NCBI GenBank assembly: GCA_031264715.1
Contig: JAISDP010000016.1
Span: 1 to 18,673, forward strand
Direction of reading: 5' to 3'
Source of the DNA: Bacteroidales bacterium
GTDB lineage: Bacteria > Bacteroidota > Bacteroidia > Bacteroidales > UBA4181
DNA: 18,673 nucleotides
Below, piece after piece: positions 1 through 6,869 of this stretch. Position 1 is the first letter of the stretch. Every line of letters begins with the position of its first letter. Made by a program: the position numbers and the translations under genes. A model generated the notes under the pieces. The model was given only the letters and a program-made list of their open reading frames with translations. It was not told where the DNA came from and searched no databases.

Positions 1-6
1 GAAAAC

Positions 7-1404
7 ATGCTGGTAAAACAACAGACGCTCCAAAAGCCCGTATCTGTTAAGGGTAAAGGATTACATACAGGTGTTGAAGTAGAACTGACCCTTCGTCCTG
101 CATCCAACAATCACGGCTACAAATTTAAGCGCCTCGATCTGGAAGGGCAGCCTGTTATTTCGGCCATAGCCGACCATGTTACCGACACCTCGCGAGGTAC
201 CACCATCGAGGAAAATGGAGTAAAAGTAAGTACTGTTGAGCATGTGCTGGCCGCTTTGTGGGGAATGGGCGTGGATAATGCCCTGATTGAGATCAGCGGT
301 CCCGAAATGCCGATTATGGACGGAAGTTCGGGGCCATTCGTAGAATTGATCAGGAAGGCAGGCGTTATTGAGCTGGACGCTGTGCGCAAATACTTTGAAG
401 TGAAGGAGCGTATTGTGTATGCCGACAAGGTCCGGGGCGTGGAAATAGCGATTTACCCGGACGATCATTTCAGCATTGACGTGATGATCGACTACAACTC
501 GCGTACGCTGGGGCATCAATATGCGATGCTGACCGGTATGGAAGAGTTCGAAACCGAGATAGCCCCCTGCCGCACCTTTGTTTTCCTGCACGAACTGGAA
601 CTGCTGCTGCAGCACAATCTCATCAAGGGCGGGGCGCTGGACAATGCTATTGTGATTGTAGACAAACCTGCGGGACAAGCGGAACTCGACCGCCTGGCCG
701 GATTGTTCAACATGCCCAAGATACAGGTGAAGCCCGAAGGTATCCTCAACAACCTTGAATTGCGTTTCAGCAATGAGCCGGCACGACATAAGCTGCTCGA
801 CCTGATCGGCGACTTTGCGCTGATCGGCAAGCAGATCAAGGGACGCATCGTGGCAACCCGACCGGGACACGCCGCCAACAACCAGATGGCGCGGATGCTC
901 CGCCAGATCATCAAAAAGGAAATGGCCAAAGCGCTGATCCCGAAGTATGATCCCAGCCAGCCGCCGGCGCTTAATATCGAGCAGATCAAGAATACATTGC
1001 CGCACCGTCCGCCGTTCCTGATGGTCGACAAGATTGTCAGCCTGACCGAAACAACCGTCATCGGCGTGAAGAATGTTACGATGAACGAACCGTTCTTCGT
1101 GGGGCATTTCCCGTCGCAGTCGGTGATGCCGGGCGTGCTGATCGTGGAAGCGATGGCGCAGGTGGGCGGATTACTGGTACTGGGAAGCGTTCCCGATCCC
1201 GAAAACTACCTGACATTTTTCCTGAAAATCGACAGGGTGAAATTCCGGAAAATGGTGGTTCCGGGCGATACGCTGGTGATTCGCATGGAACTGGTGGGTG
1301 AAATCCGCCGTGGCATTGCTACCATGATGGCGCAGGCTTACGTGGGCGAAACGCTAACCACCGAGGCGGAATTAACCGCACAAATTGTTAAAGTAAAAAA
1401 TTAA
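7..1404 (+). CDS. lpxC-fabZ: Bifunctional UDP-3-O-acyl-N-acetylglucosamine deacetylase / 3-hydroxyacyl-ACP dehydratase
   Basis: A 465-residue fusion of two enzymes. The N-terminal part (about 1-305) is LpxC, the zinc deacetylase that makes the committed step of lipid A synthesis. Its zinc and catalytic residues are visible: H79 in STVEHVLAAL, H261 and D265 in HKLLDLIGDF, and the conserved H288 in PGHAANNQMAR. The C-terminal part (about 320-465) is FabZ, which dehydrates 3-hydroxyacyl-ACP in fatty-acid elongation. It shows LPHRPPFLMVD, catalytic H367 in VGHFPSQSVMPGV and E381 in VEAMAQVGG. Fusing the two is a known Bacteroidetes/Chlorobi arrangement; both enzymes draw on the 3-hydroxyacyl-ACP pool. 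The start is the ATG at 7; with only six upstream bases, a slightly earlier start or an upstream lpxD cannot be excluded. lpxA follows 59 bp downstream on the same strand, so co-transcription is likely. Confidence 0.97.
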   Translation: MLVKQQTLQKPVSVKGKGLHTGVEVELTLRPASNNHGYKFKRLDLEGQPVISAIADHVTDTSRGTTIEENGVKVSTVEHVLAALWGMGVDNALIEISGPEMPIMDGSSGPFVELIRKAGVIELDAVRKYFEVKERIVYADKVRGVEIAIYPDDHFSIDVMIDYNSRTLGHQYAMLTGMEEFETEIAPCRTFVFLHELELLLQHNLIKGGALDNAIVIVDKPAGQAELDRLAGLFNMPKIQVKPEGILNNLELRFSNEPARHKLLDLIGDFALIGKQIKGRIVATRPGHAANNQMARMLRQIIKKEMAKALIPKYDPSQPPALNIEQIKNTLPHRPPFLMVDKIVSLTETTVIGVKNVTMNEPFFVGHFPSQSVMPGVLIVEAMAQVGGLLVLGSVPDPENYLTFFLKIDRVKFRKMVVPGDTLVIRMELVGEIRRGIATMMAQAYVGETLTTEAELTAQIVKVKN

Positions 1405-1419
1405 ACGATGGATAAAAAT

Positions 1420-1440
1420 CCGAACGCTCCCAGCGTTTGG
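1420..1440 (+). other. Intergenic RNA hairpin between lpxC-fabZ and lpxA
   Basis: CCGAACGCT and AGCGTTTGG can pair as a 9-bp stem with one G-U pair and a CCC loop. No T-run follows, so it is unlikely to be an intrinsic terminator. It could influence mRNA processing or the relative expression of the two genes; that is inference. Confidence 0.4.
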
Positions 1441-1463
1441 GTTAACCGAAATAGAAGAATAAT

Positions 1464-2267
1464 ATGATACACCAGTTAGCTTGCGTTCATCCCGATGCCC
1501 GGATCGGCGAAAATGTCATTATCGAGCCTTTTGTGAACATCGCCAAAGATGTAGTCATTGGCGACGGGACATGGGTGATGTCGAACGCCGTCATTATGGA
1601 AGGAGCACGCATCGGTAAAAACTGCAAGATTTTCCCCGGAGCTGTGATTGCGGGAATTCCGCAAGACCTCAAGTTCGAAGGCGAATACACTACCGTGGAA
1701 ATAGGCGACAATACCACCATCCGCGAATGTGTGACGATCAACCGCGGAACCAGGACCAAAAACAAAACGATCGTAGGTAAAAATTGCCTGCTGATGGCTT
1801 ATGCACACGTTGCTCACGATGTCAGGATCGGGAACAATTGTGTGATTGTGAGCCACTCGGGTATTGCCGGTGAAGTGGAAATCGACGACTGGGCTATTTT
1901 GGCCGGGGGCACTATGGTTCACCAGTTTGTGCGCATCGGCGCGCATGTAATGATCGGCGGAGCTTCGAAAGTGCGCAAGGATGTGCCGCCTTATGTGAAA
2001 GCTGCCCGCGACCCGCTGGCTTATGTGGGCGTTAACTCGATCGGATTGCGCCGCCGCGGATTTACCAACGAAAAAATATGGGAACTGCAGGATATTTACC
2101 GCGAGCTTTACCAAAAGGGAATGAACCACAGCGAAGCGCTCAACTATATCGAAGAGCATTATTCCCAAAGCGAGGAGCGTGACAGGATCATCGATTTTGT
2201 GCGCAACTCCAGGCGCGGTATCATGAAAGGCTATGTGGCCAGCTCGGATGCAGGCGAAGACGATTAA
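1464..2267 (+). CDS. lpxA: Acyl-ACP--UDP-N-acetylglucosamine O-acyltransferase
   Basis: A 267-residue protein, close to the usual length of LpxA, which transfers a 3-hydroxyacyl chain from ACP to UDP-GlcNAc in the cytoplasm as the first step of lipid A synthesis. Hexapeptide repeats of the left-handed parallel beta-helix run from about residue 8 to 185 (for example VIGDGTWV, RIGKNCKI, RIGNNCVI, RIGAHVMI). The catalytic histidine is H118 in MAYAHVAHD, matching His125 of the E. coli enzyme. An alpha-helical C-terminal domain follows (GLRRRGFTNEKIWELQ). It lies directly after lpxC-fabZ, the normal Bacteroidetes order, and its product is the substrate of LpxC. The ATG at 1464 begins the first hexapeptide coil almost at once, as expected. 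No key residue is missing. Confidence 0.97.
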   Translation: MIHQLACVHPDARIGENVIIEPFVNIAKDVVIGDGTWVMSNAVIMEGARIGKNCKIFPGAVIAGIPQDLKFEGEYTTVEIGDNTTIRECVTINRGTRTKNKTIVGKNCLLMAYAHVAHDVRIGNNCVIVSHSGIAGEVEIDDWAILAGGTMVHQFVRIGAHVMIGGASKVRKDVPPYVKAARDPLAYVGVNSIGLRRRGFTNEKIWELQDIYRELYQKGMNHSEALNYIEEHYSQSEERDRIIDFVRNSRRGIMKGYVASSDAGEDD

Positions 2268-2312
2268 AAAACACACGGGTCAACAACAGGGGACAAAGAC
2301 CACACAGCTGGA

Positions 2313-3368
2313 ATGTACATTCTATCCGCAGCCTGCATCAGTCCGCAAGACACGTTCGCACACAATGACATGTTTCCGTCAGTCCGCATTTTGGAGGGGA
2401 ACAGGTGGGCGTGCATGGAGCCTGACTACAAAACCTGCATTGCCGACGCTGCGCTGAGACGACGAATGAGCCGGATCGTAAAGATGGGCGTTGCTGCGGC
2501 ATTGCGTTGTGTCGATCGGGCAGGAGCGCAGCCGGACGCCATTATAACAGCTACCGGGCTGGGGTGCCTGTCCGACACCGAGAAGTTCCTGGATGCGCTC
2601 ATCAGCAACGAACAGCAACTGAACCCGACGCCCTTCATCCTGTCGACCTTTAATACGGTAGGCGCACAGATTGCCTTGATGCTCGGCAACCACGGATATA
2701 ACAATACTTATGTGCATCGCGGCTTTTCGTTCGAAAGCGCCCTGCTCGACGCCATGATGCAGGTGAATGACGGCGCAGCCCGTGTGCTGGCCGGCTGTTT
2801 CGACGAAACCACCGATACCGGGTTTGAAATCATGCGCCGCCTCGGATTCTGGAAAGACGGACTTGCCGGAAGCGATCAGCTTTATACCGGCCAAACAAAA
2901 GGCGCCGCTTCGGGCGAAGGCTCTGCCTTCTTTATGCTGAGCGGTCGACCCGTCAAAAATCATCCCCGGATAAGAATTACCGGCGTCCGTTTTTTCAACG
3001 CGCCTTCCGGCAACGGGTCTGTTGATGGTCAGGTAGCCGCTTTCCTGGCGTCCGTGAAGAAAAGCGCCGATGATATGGACTTGCTCGTATGGGGAAACAA
3101 TGGCGATGCTTTCGATGACGCAATTTACAAGCGACTGATGTCAAGCAGCTTTCCAAAGAAACCGTATTGTTTTTTCAAGAATTTGTGCGGGGAGTATCAT
3201 ACCGCATCCGGATTTTCATTATATTTGGCCTTTAGAATATTGGCCGCACAATGCGTTCCCCGGGATATTACCTGTTTCGGACATGTTCCTGCAAAAATAG
3301 GCAGTATCTTGATTTATAATCATTATCAAAATATTAACCATAGTTTAATCCATCTGGAGGCGTGTTAG
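2313..3368 (+). CDS. Ketosynthase-like protein lacking the catalytic triad (chain-length-factor-like)
   Basis: A 351-residue protein with the outline of a beta-ketoacyl-ACP synthase: ITATGLGCLSDTEKFL (about 78-93), PFILSTFNTVGAQIAL (107-122) and the late GEGSAFFML motif (201-209). When I align it by eye to FabF, the active-site cysteine falls on G137 (VHRGFSFES), the first histidine on W260 (LLVWGNNGD) and the second on E294 (KNLCGEYHTASG). It therefore probably cannot condense acyl chains itself. Such degenerate ketosynthases act as chain-length-factor partners in type II polyketide and aryl-polyene systems, so a partner role is possible, but no active ketosynthase or ACP gene lies nearby. 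It starts 46 bp after lpxA on the same strand, so it may be co-transcribed. An alternative is a standalone protein of unknown function in envelope lipid synthesis. The fold is fairly sure, the role is not. Confidence 0.75.
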   Translation: MYILSAACISPQDTFAHNDMFPSVRILEGNRWACMEPDYKTCIADAALRRRMSRIVKMGVAAALRCVDRAGAQPDAIITATGLGCLSDTEKFLDALISNEQQLNPTPFILSTFNTVGAQIALMLGNHGYNNTYVHRGFSFESALLDAMMQVNDGAARVLAGCFDETTDTGFEIMRRLGFWKDGLAGSDQLYTGQTKGAASGEGSAFFMLSGRPVKNHPRIRITGVRFFNAPSGNGSVDGQVAAFLASVKKSADDMDLLVWGNNGDAFDDAIYKRLMSSSFPKKPYCFFKNLCGEYHTASGFSLYLAFRILAAQCVPRDITCFGHVPAKIGSILIYNHYQNINHSLIHLEAC

Positions 3369-3389
3369 CCCTGTTGCCGCGGGCAGCAT

Positions 3390-3437
3390 ATCCTCCCCTC
3401 CCGTGGCCTGCTTCACTGCGTTAAGCCGGGGGAGGAT
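3390..3437. repeat. Inverted repeat in the gap before the antiporter gene
   Basis: ATCCTCCCC at 3390-3398 is the exact reverse complement of GGGGAGGAT at 3429-3437, with a 30-base loop. It lies in the 87-bp gap between the ketosynthase-like gene and the antiporter gene. There is no T-run after it. It could fold in the leader RNA or bind a dimeric regulator; neither is shown. Confidence 0.4.
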
Positions 3438-3455
3438 GAAAATGGGAGGTTTCAT

Positions 3456-5480
3456 ATGCATTTCCCGATTGAAAATCCGGTTATCGTGCTGGCTCTTTGC
3501 CTGTTCATCATGCTGGTAGTTCCGCCTGCCTGCAAGAGGATCGGCATGCCTTCCATTTTCGGGCTGATCCTGTCGGGGATCCTGATCGGGCCAAAAGGAT
3601 TTCACCTGATTGGCGAAAAGTCGGGGCTGGAATTATTGTCCACCGCAGGTTTGCTATACCTGATGTTCCTGATGACGCTCGAAATAGACATGTTCAGCTT
3701 CCGCAAGAACAAGTTCAAAAGCGTGTGGTTCGGCGTTTTCACGTTCATCATTCCTTTTGTATCCGGGTTCCTGCTGACTCACTTCGTTTTCAACTTCAAT
3801 ATAACCGCTTCGCTGTTGCTGGCCTGCATGTTTTCCACACACACGCTGGTTTCCTACCCTATTGCCGGCAGGTTGAACATCACAAAAGCCGAGCCGGTGG
3901 TAGTGAGCATCGGGGGCACCATCATCACCGACATGGCCGTGCTCCTGTTCCTTACCATCATCACCACGTCACATTCGGGATCGCTGGATGTCTTTTTCTG
4001 GATGAAAACCATCCTGTCGCTGACCGTATTTATGTTCGTGATGTTTTGGGGCTTTCCGAAAATTTGCCGCTGGTATTTTGCATATTTCCAGAGTGACGAT
4101 TCCGCACAGTACATTTTTATCCTGAGTTCGCTGTTCTCATCGGGCTTCCTGGCCGAATTAGCCGGTATTGAGCCTATTGTGGGGGCATTCATGTGCGGGC
4201 TGGTACTCAACCGCGTCATACCGCACCAGTCCACACTGATGAACAGGACTGCATTTATCGGCAATTCCTTTTTCATCCCGTTTTTCCTTATCTATATCGG
4301 GATGCTGGTGGATGTCAGGGCGTTTTTCAAGGGATTTGATACGCTGATCCTTGCAGCGGCGCTGATTGCTGTTGCTCTTTCCAGCAAATACCTTGCAGCA
4401 TTTGCTACGCAGCTGCTCTACCGCTATACGAAGGCCGAACGGCTGCTGCTTTTCGGACTGAGCAGCTCACATGCGGCGGCCACTATTGCTGTAGTGATTG
4501 TAGGCTACCAGATAGGTATTTTCAGCGAAAACATCATCAATGCCGCGGTGCTGATCATCCTGTTTACCTGCCTGGTAAGTACGTTTGTCACCGATTATGC
4601 GGGACGTATGGTCGCCCTGCAGCAAAAGGAACAGGATGTGCAGGAACATAAGCCCGACCGCATACTTGTACCTGTTTCCAACCCCGAAACAGCCCTGCCG
4701 CTCTTTAATTTCGCCGTCCTGATCCACCAGCCGCACAATAACCCCAGCATATCGCCCCTGACGATCGCAACCACGCCCCAGCAACTGGAACATTCCATCC
4801 TGAAAGACAAATCAATCGCCGGCTACTTTTTCAACCAGGCCAGCGCTGCCAAAATACACTACCAACCGGCCATGCGCGTGGACAGTAACATTTCCGAAGG
4901 AATCATGCGCGCTGCCCTGGAAATACAGGTCACACACATTGTGCTGGGCTGGAGCGGAAAGTCGAACACTGCCCGATACTTTTTCGGGACCATTATCGAT
5001 AAACTGCTTGAGAATTGCCCGCAAATGATCCTGGTGGTGAACCTTACGGCCAAAATCCCGAAATTCCGCAAAATATATGTGCTGGTACCGCGCAATGCCG
5101 ATCACGAAGTGGGCTTCCAGGCATGGATGCACCTGTTGCTTACGCTGCACCGGCATAACTCCGGCGAACTGCTCTTTATCACCGATAAGAATACTTTGAA
5201 AGGGATCATGCGCATGAAGAAAGTAGCGTCTTTCCCGGAAAAATACTTCCGCGTACTGTCCAGTCTTCCCGATATGAAAGCCTTAGCCGGCGAGTTGAAC
5301 GGAAATGACTTGCTGGTGGTTATCTCGGCGCGCCAGAATACGGTATCATACAGCAGGAGGCTGGCAGTGATGCCCCGCGTGGTGACCCGCTATTTCGGCC
5401 ATACCAGCAGCATGATCCTCTATCCGGAACAGATGGATATTTTCCCCGATATACTGGGAGTCACATTCGGAGGAATATAA
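3456..5480 (+). CDS. CPA2-family cation/proton antiporter with C-terminal USP-like region
   Basis: A 674-residue inner-membrane protein. Residues 1 to about 385 contain roughly 12 hydrophobic segments with the Na+/H+ exchanger (CPA2) pattern: GLILSGILIGPKGF near 36-49, an acidic residue at D159 in GGTIITDMAVLLF typical of the ion-binding core, ELAGIEPIVGAFMCGLVLNR near 234-253, and GLSSSHAAATIAVV near 334-347. The rest (about 398-674) is cytoplasmic and starts with DRILVPVSNPE, like the first strand of universal stress protein domains; two such domains would fit the length. The likely role is exchange of Na+ or K+ for protons in pH or salt homeostasis, with the tail sensing a nucleotide or stress signal (inference). 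GGGAGG sits six bases before the ATG at 3456, a strong Shine-Dalgarno sequence that is uncommon in this phylum. The ion specificity cannot be read. Confidence 0.9.
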   Translation: MHFPIENPVIVLALCLFIMLVVPPACKRIGMPSIFGLILSGILIGPKGFHLIGEKSGLELLSTAGLLYLMFLMTLEIDMFSFRKNKFKSVWFGVFTFIIPFVSGFLLTHFVFNFNITASLLLACMFSTHTLVSYPIAGRLNITKAEPVVVSIGGTIITDMAVLLFLTIITTSHSGSLDVFFWMKTILSLTVFMFVMFWGFPKICRWYFAYFQSDDSAQYIFILSSLFSSGFLAELAGIEPIVGAFMCGLVLNRVIPHQSTLMNRTAFIGNSFFIPFFLIYIGMLVDVRAFFKGFDTLILAAALIAVALSSKYLAAFATQLLYRYTKAERLLLFGLSSSHAAATIAVVIVGYQIGIFSENIINAAVLIILFTCLVSTFVTDYAGRMVALQQKEQDVQEHKPDRILVPVSNPETALPLFNFAVLIHQPHNNPSISPLTIATTPQQLEHSILKDKSIAGYFFNQASAAKIHYQPAMRVDSNISEGIMRAALEIQVTHIVLGWSGKSNTARYFFGTIIDKLLENCPQMILVVNLTAKIPKFRKIYVLVPRNADHEVGFQAWMHLLLTLHRHNSGELLFITDKNTLKGIMRMKKVASFPEKYFRVLSSLPDMKALAGELNGNDLLVVISARQNTVSYSRRLAVMPRVVTRYFGHTSSMILYPEQMDIFPDILGVTFGGI

Positions 5481-5591
5481 TACGAAAAGAAAACTCACGG
5501 ATGTATGACGAAAAAGGACAGGCGGTTTGGGAAAACCGGCAGGATGTTTACGGAAAAGGCATAACCACAGAAGTTGTGGACATTAACCTCA

Positions 5592-5622
5592 TTTCCACCT
5601 TATTTTTTCTAACAAAACAACC
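5592..5622. repeat. Short dispersed repeat, copy 1
   Basis: An AT-rich string containing CACCTTATTTT and TAACAAAACAACC, closely matched at 8667-8695. It lies in the 320-base stretch 5481-5800, which has no convincing plus-strand gene; this copy, the tract at 5688-5730 and the terminator at 5733-5772 are all I can see there. Confidence 0.4.
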
Positions 5623-5687
5623 TCAGCAGCGCCGGCAATTACCCCCGCCCGTTTCACCCTATTCCCTTATTATATGCGGTTGAAATT

Positions 5688-5730
5688 GTCTGAACCGTGA
5701 TTTTTGTGATTTATATGATTTTGACATGCG
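5688..5730. repeat. Possible dispersed intergenic repeat tract (GTCTGAACCGTGATTTTTGTG...)
   Basis: The tract has quasi-repeated GTGATTT and ATGATTTT blocks after GTCTGAACC. From memory it resembles an intergenic repeat common in Bacteroidetes and some other phyla. No second copy lies in this window, so repeat status rests on recollection. A small inverted repeat (TTGAC-ATGC-GTCAA) overlaps its end at 5721-5734. Confidence 0.3.
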
Positions 5731-5732
5731 TC

Positions 5733-5772
5733 AAAAACGAAAAGTTCCGGGTATGTCTGCTATTCCGGAACT
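5733..5772 (-). terminator. Probable rho-independent terminator of the minus-strand coiled-coil gene
   Basis: AGTTCCGG (5743-5750) and CCGGAACT (5765-5772) form a perfect 8-bp stem with a 14-base loop. On the minus strand the stem is followed by TTTCGTTTTTG, a T-rich tail. It begins 28 bases past the stop codon of the minus-strand gene at 5801-6115, as expected for its transcription end. Confidence 0.65.
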
Positions 5773-5800
5773 CTTTTCTGTTCATTGCGGCAAATCTCCA

Positions 5801-6115
5801 TCAAATTTTGTCGGAGATGCCGAACTCTTTCCACTTCGCTTTGGGAATATCGAGTTTCACGATTTTCTTTGCTTCGGAAAGAGTTTTCAGTACCACTGTC
5901 AGTTTTGTCTGCAACTGACCCGTTTTTGCCTTCAAATCGGCTTTGCACTTTTCCTGTTCGTTGTTGAGCGTTACGGCTTCGGACACATCCGCAGACAGTT
6001 TGTTCACAAACTCATTCGTGATTCCGCGTCGCGACAGCGCTCCAAGATTTTTCTCCAAACCGGATATCATCACCTGTGCATTAACGATTTGCTCGGCATA
6101 AGATTTTTTTGGCAT
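5801..6115 (-). CDS. Small conserved hypothetical protein, predicted coiled coil
   Basis: A 104-residue, highly charged, cytoplasmic-looking protein beginning MPKKSYAEQIVNAQVMISGL. Its middle (about 45-90) is rich in K, E, L and A with heptad-like spacing (NNEQEKCKADLKAKTGQLQTKL), suggesting a long helix or coiled coil. It ends with KAKWKEFGISDKI. It has no signal peptide, membrane segment or enzyme motif. From memory, short proteins of this pattern (KKSYxEQI... LNNEQEKLKADLKAKT... KEFGI) recur in Bacteroidales genomes without known function. A good minus-strand terminator 28 bases downstream supports it being real. It is the only minus-strand gene I accept in the window. Its 5' side faces the 21-bp palindromic array, whose nearest unit is about 115 bases upstream. 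Confidence 0.75.
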   Translation of the reverse strand: MPKKSYAEQIVNAQVMISGLEKNLGALSRRGITNEFVNKLSADVSEAVTLNNEQEKCKADLKAKTGQLQTKLTVVLKTLSEAKKIVKLDIPKAKWKEFGISDKI

Positions 6116-6229
6116 AGTATATTAATCTTTTCGGTTTAACATCGGGCGTATCTGTAAACCGTGCATGTCCCGCCCCGGATACTGCATGATTATATAACCT
6201 GAGTAAAGTAATATCGCTGTATTTAACGC

Positions 6230-6628
6230 GGGGAATGTCTCCCCGTGTCGGGGGAAGGCTTCCCCGTGTCGGGGGAACGCTTCCCCTTGTTGGGGGAACA
6301 CTTCCCCATGTTGGGGGAACACTTCCCCATGTTGGGGGAACACTTCCCCATGTTGGGGGAACACTTCCCCATGTTGGGGGAACACTTCCCCTTGTTGGGG
6401 GAACACTTCCCCTTGTTGGGGGAACACTTCCCCTTGTTGGGGGAACACTTCCCCATGTTGGGGGAACGCTTCCCCTTGTTGGGGGAACGCTTCCCCTTGT
6501 TGGGGGAACACTTCCCCTTGCTGGGGGAACACTTCCCCATGTTGGGGGAACACTTCCCCTTGTTGGGGGAACACTTCCCCTTGTTGGGGGAATGTCTCCC
6601 CTTGTTGGGGGAAGGCTTCCCCGTGTTT
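6230..6628. repeat. Tandem array: 19 units of a 21-bp palindromic repeat
   Basis: Each 21-bp unit has a palindromic core, typically GGGGAACACTTCCCC, followed by a six-base spacer, typically ATGTTG or TTGTTG. I count 19 units in perfect register from 6230 to 6628 with no insertions or deletions. Variation is confined mostly to the core centre (CAC, CGC, GGC, TGT) and the first spacer base (A, T or G). Because 21 is a multiple of three and the unit contains no stop, all six frames stay open through the array, producing apparent long reading frames that I do not accept as genes. Every core can form a 6-bp hairpin, so single strands could fold into a string of hairpins. The array sits in an 895-base stretch (6116-7010) without an accepted gene. 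Confidence 0.95.
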
Positions 6629-6720
6629 GAGATGCTTTATATATCATCATCATCATTTCACATTCACCTTTCAGGCGGTGAAGGTAATCATTATTTTTTT
6701 ATATAATCGCTGTTATTGCA

Positions 6721-6869
6721 GTCTCAAAAGCACGCAGATGACACAGATGAGACAGATTTTCGCAGATAAATAATAAAATGTATTCCAATCATCAATAGAT
6801 GATCATCGATTATAATCTGTGTTGATCCATTCAATCTGTGTTATCTGTGTGCTAAAACACTTTTGAGAC
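6721..6869. repeat. MITE-like imperfect inverted repeat upstream of the first lipoprotein gene
   Basis: The 149-bp segment starts with GTCTCAAAAG (6721-6730) and ends with its exact reverse complement CTTTTGAGAC (6860-6869). Just inside, CACGCAGATGACACAGAT (6731-6748) pairs with ATCTGTGTTATCTGTGTG (6834-6851) with two mismatches. There is no coding capacity. Most of it recurs at 8695-8833, but that copy lacks the left outer arm. Sequences of the type ACGCAGATGACACAGAT are, from memory, widespread intergenic repeats in Bacteroidetes. Mobility is not shown, and no target-site duplication is evident. Confidence 0.65.

Noticed and set aside
61..1107. Long minus-strand frame opposite lpxC-fabZ
   Set aside because: It is the complement of an unmistakable enzyme gene and reads as low-complexity His/Gln/Val-rich sequence without family motifs.
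1476..2276. Long minus-strand frame opposite lpxA
   Set aside because: A shadow of lpxA codon bias with no recognisable motif.
3220..3227. TATATTTG as a promoter for the antiporter gene
   Set aside because: The -7 match is good, but it lies inside the ketosynthase-like coding region about 230 bases before the start, with no TTTG at the proper distance.
5501..5683. Plus-strand 60-codon frame after the antiporter
   Set aside because: It has a random-looking composition ending in PPPVSPYSLIICG, includes the short dispersed repeat at 5592, and has no promoter or motif.
6230..6628. CRISPR array
   Set aside because: Repeats are directly adjacent with only six-base, nearly constant spacers; there are no unique spacers and no cas genes.
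6081..6656. Long open frames through the palindromic array on both strands (for example PPTRGSV, FPQQGEV or GEHFPML repeats)
   Set aside because: The 21-bp unit has no stop in any of the six frames, so open frames arise automatically. No frame has a credible start, signal peptide or non-repeat domain.
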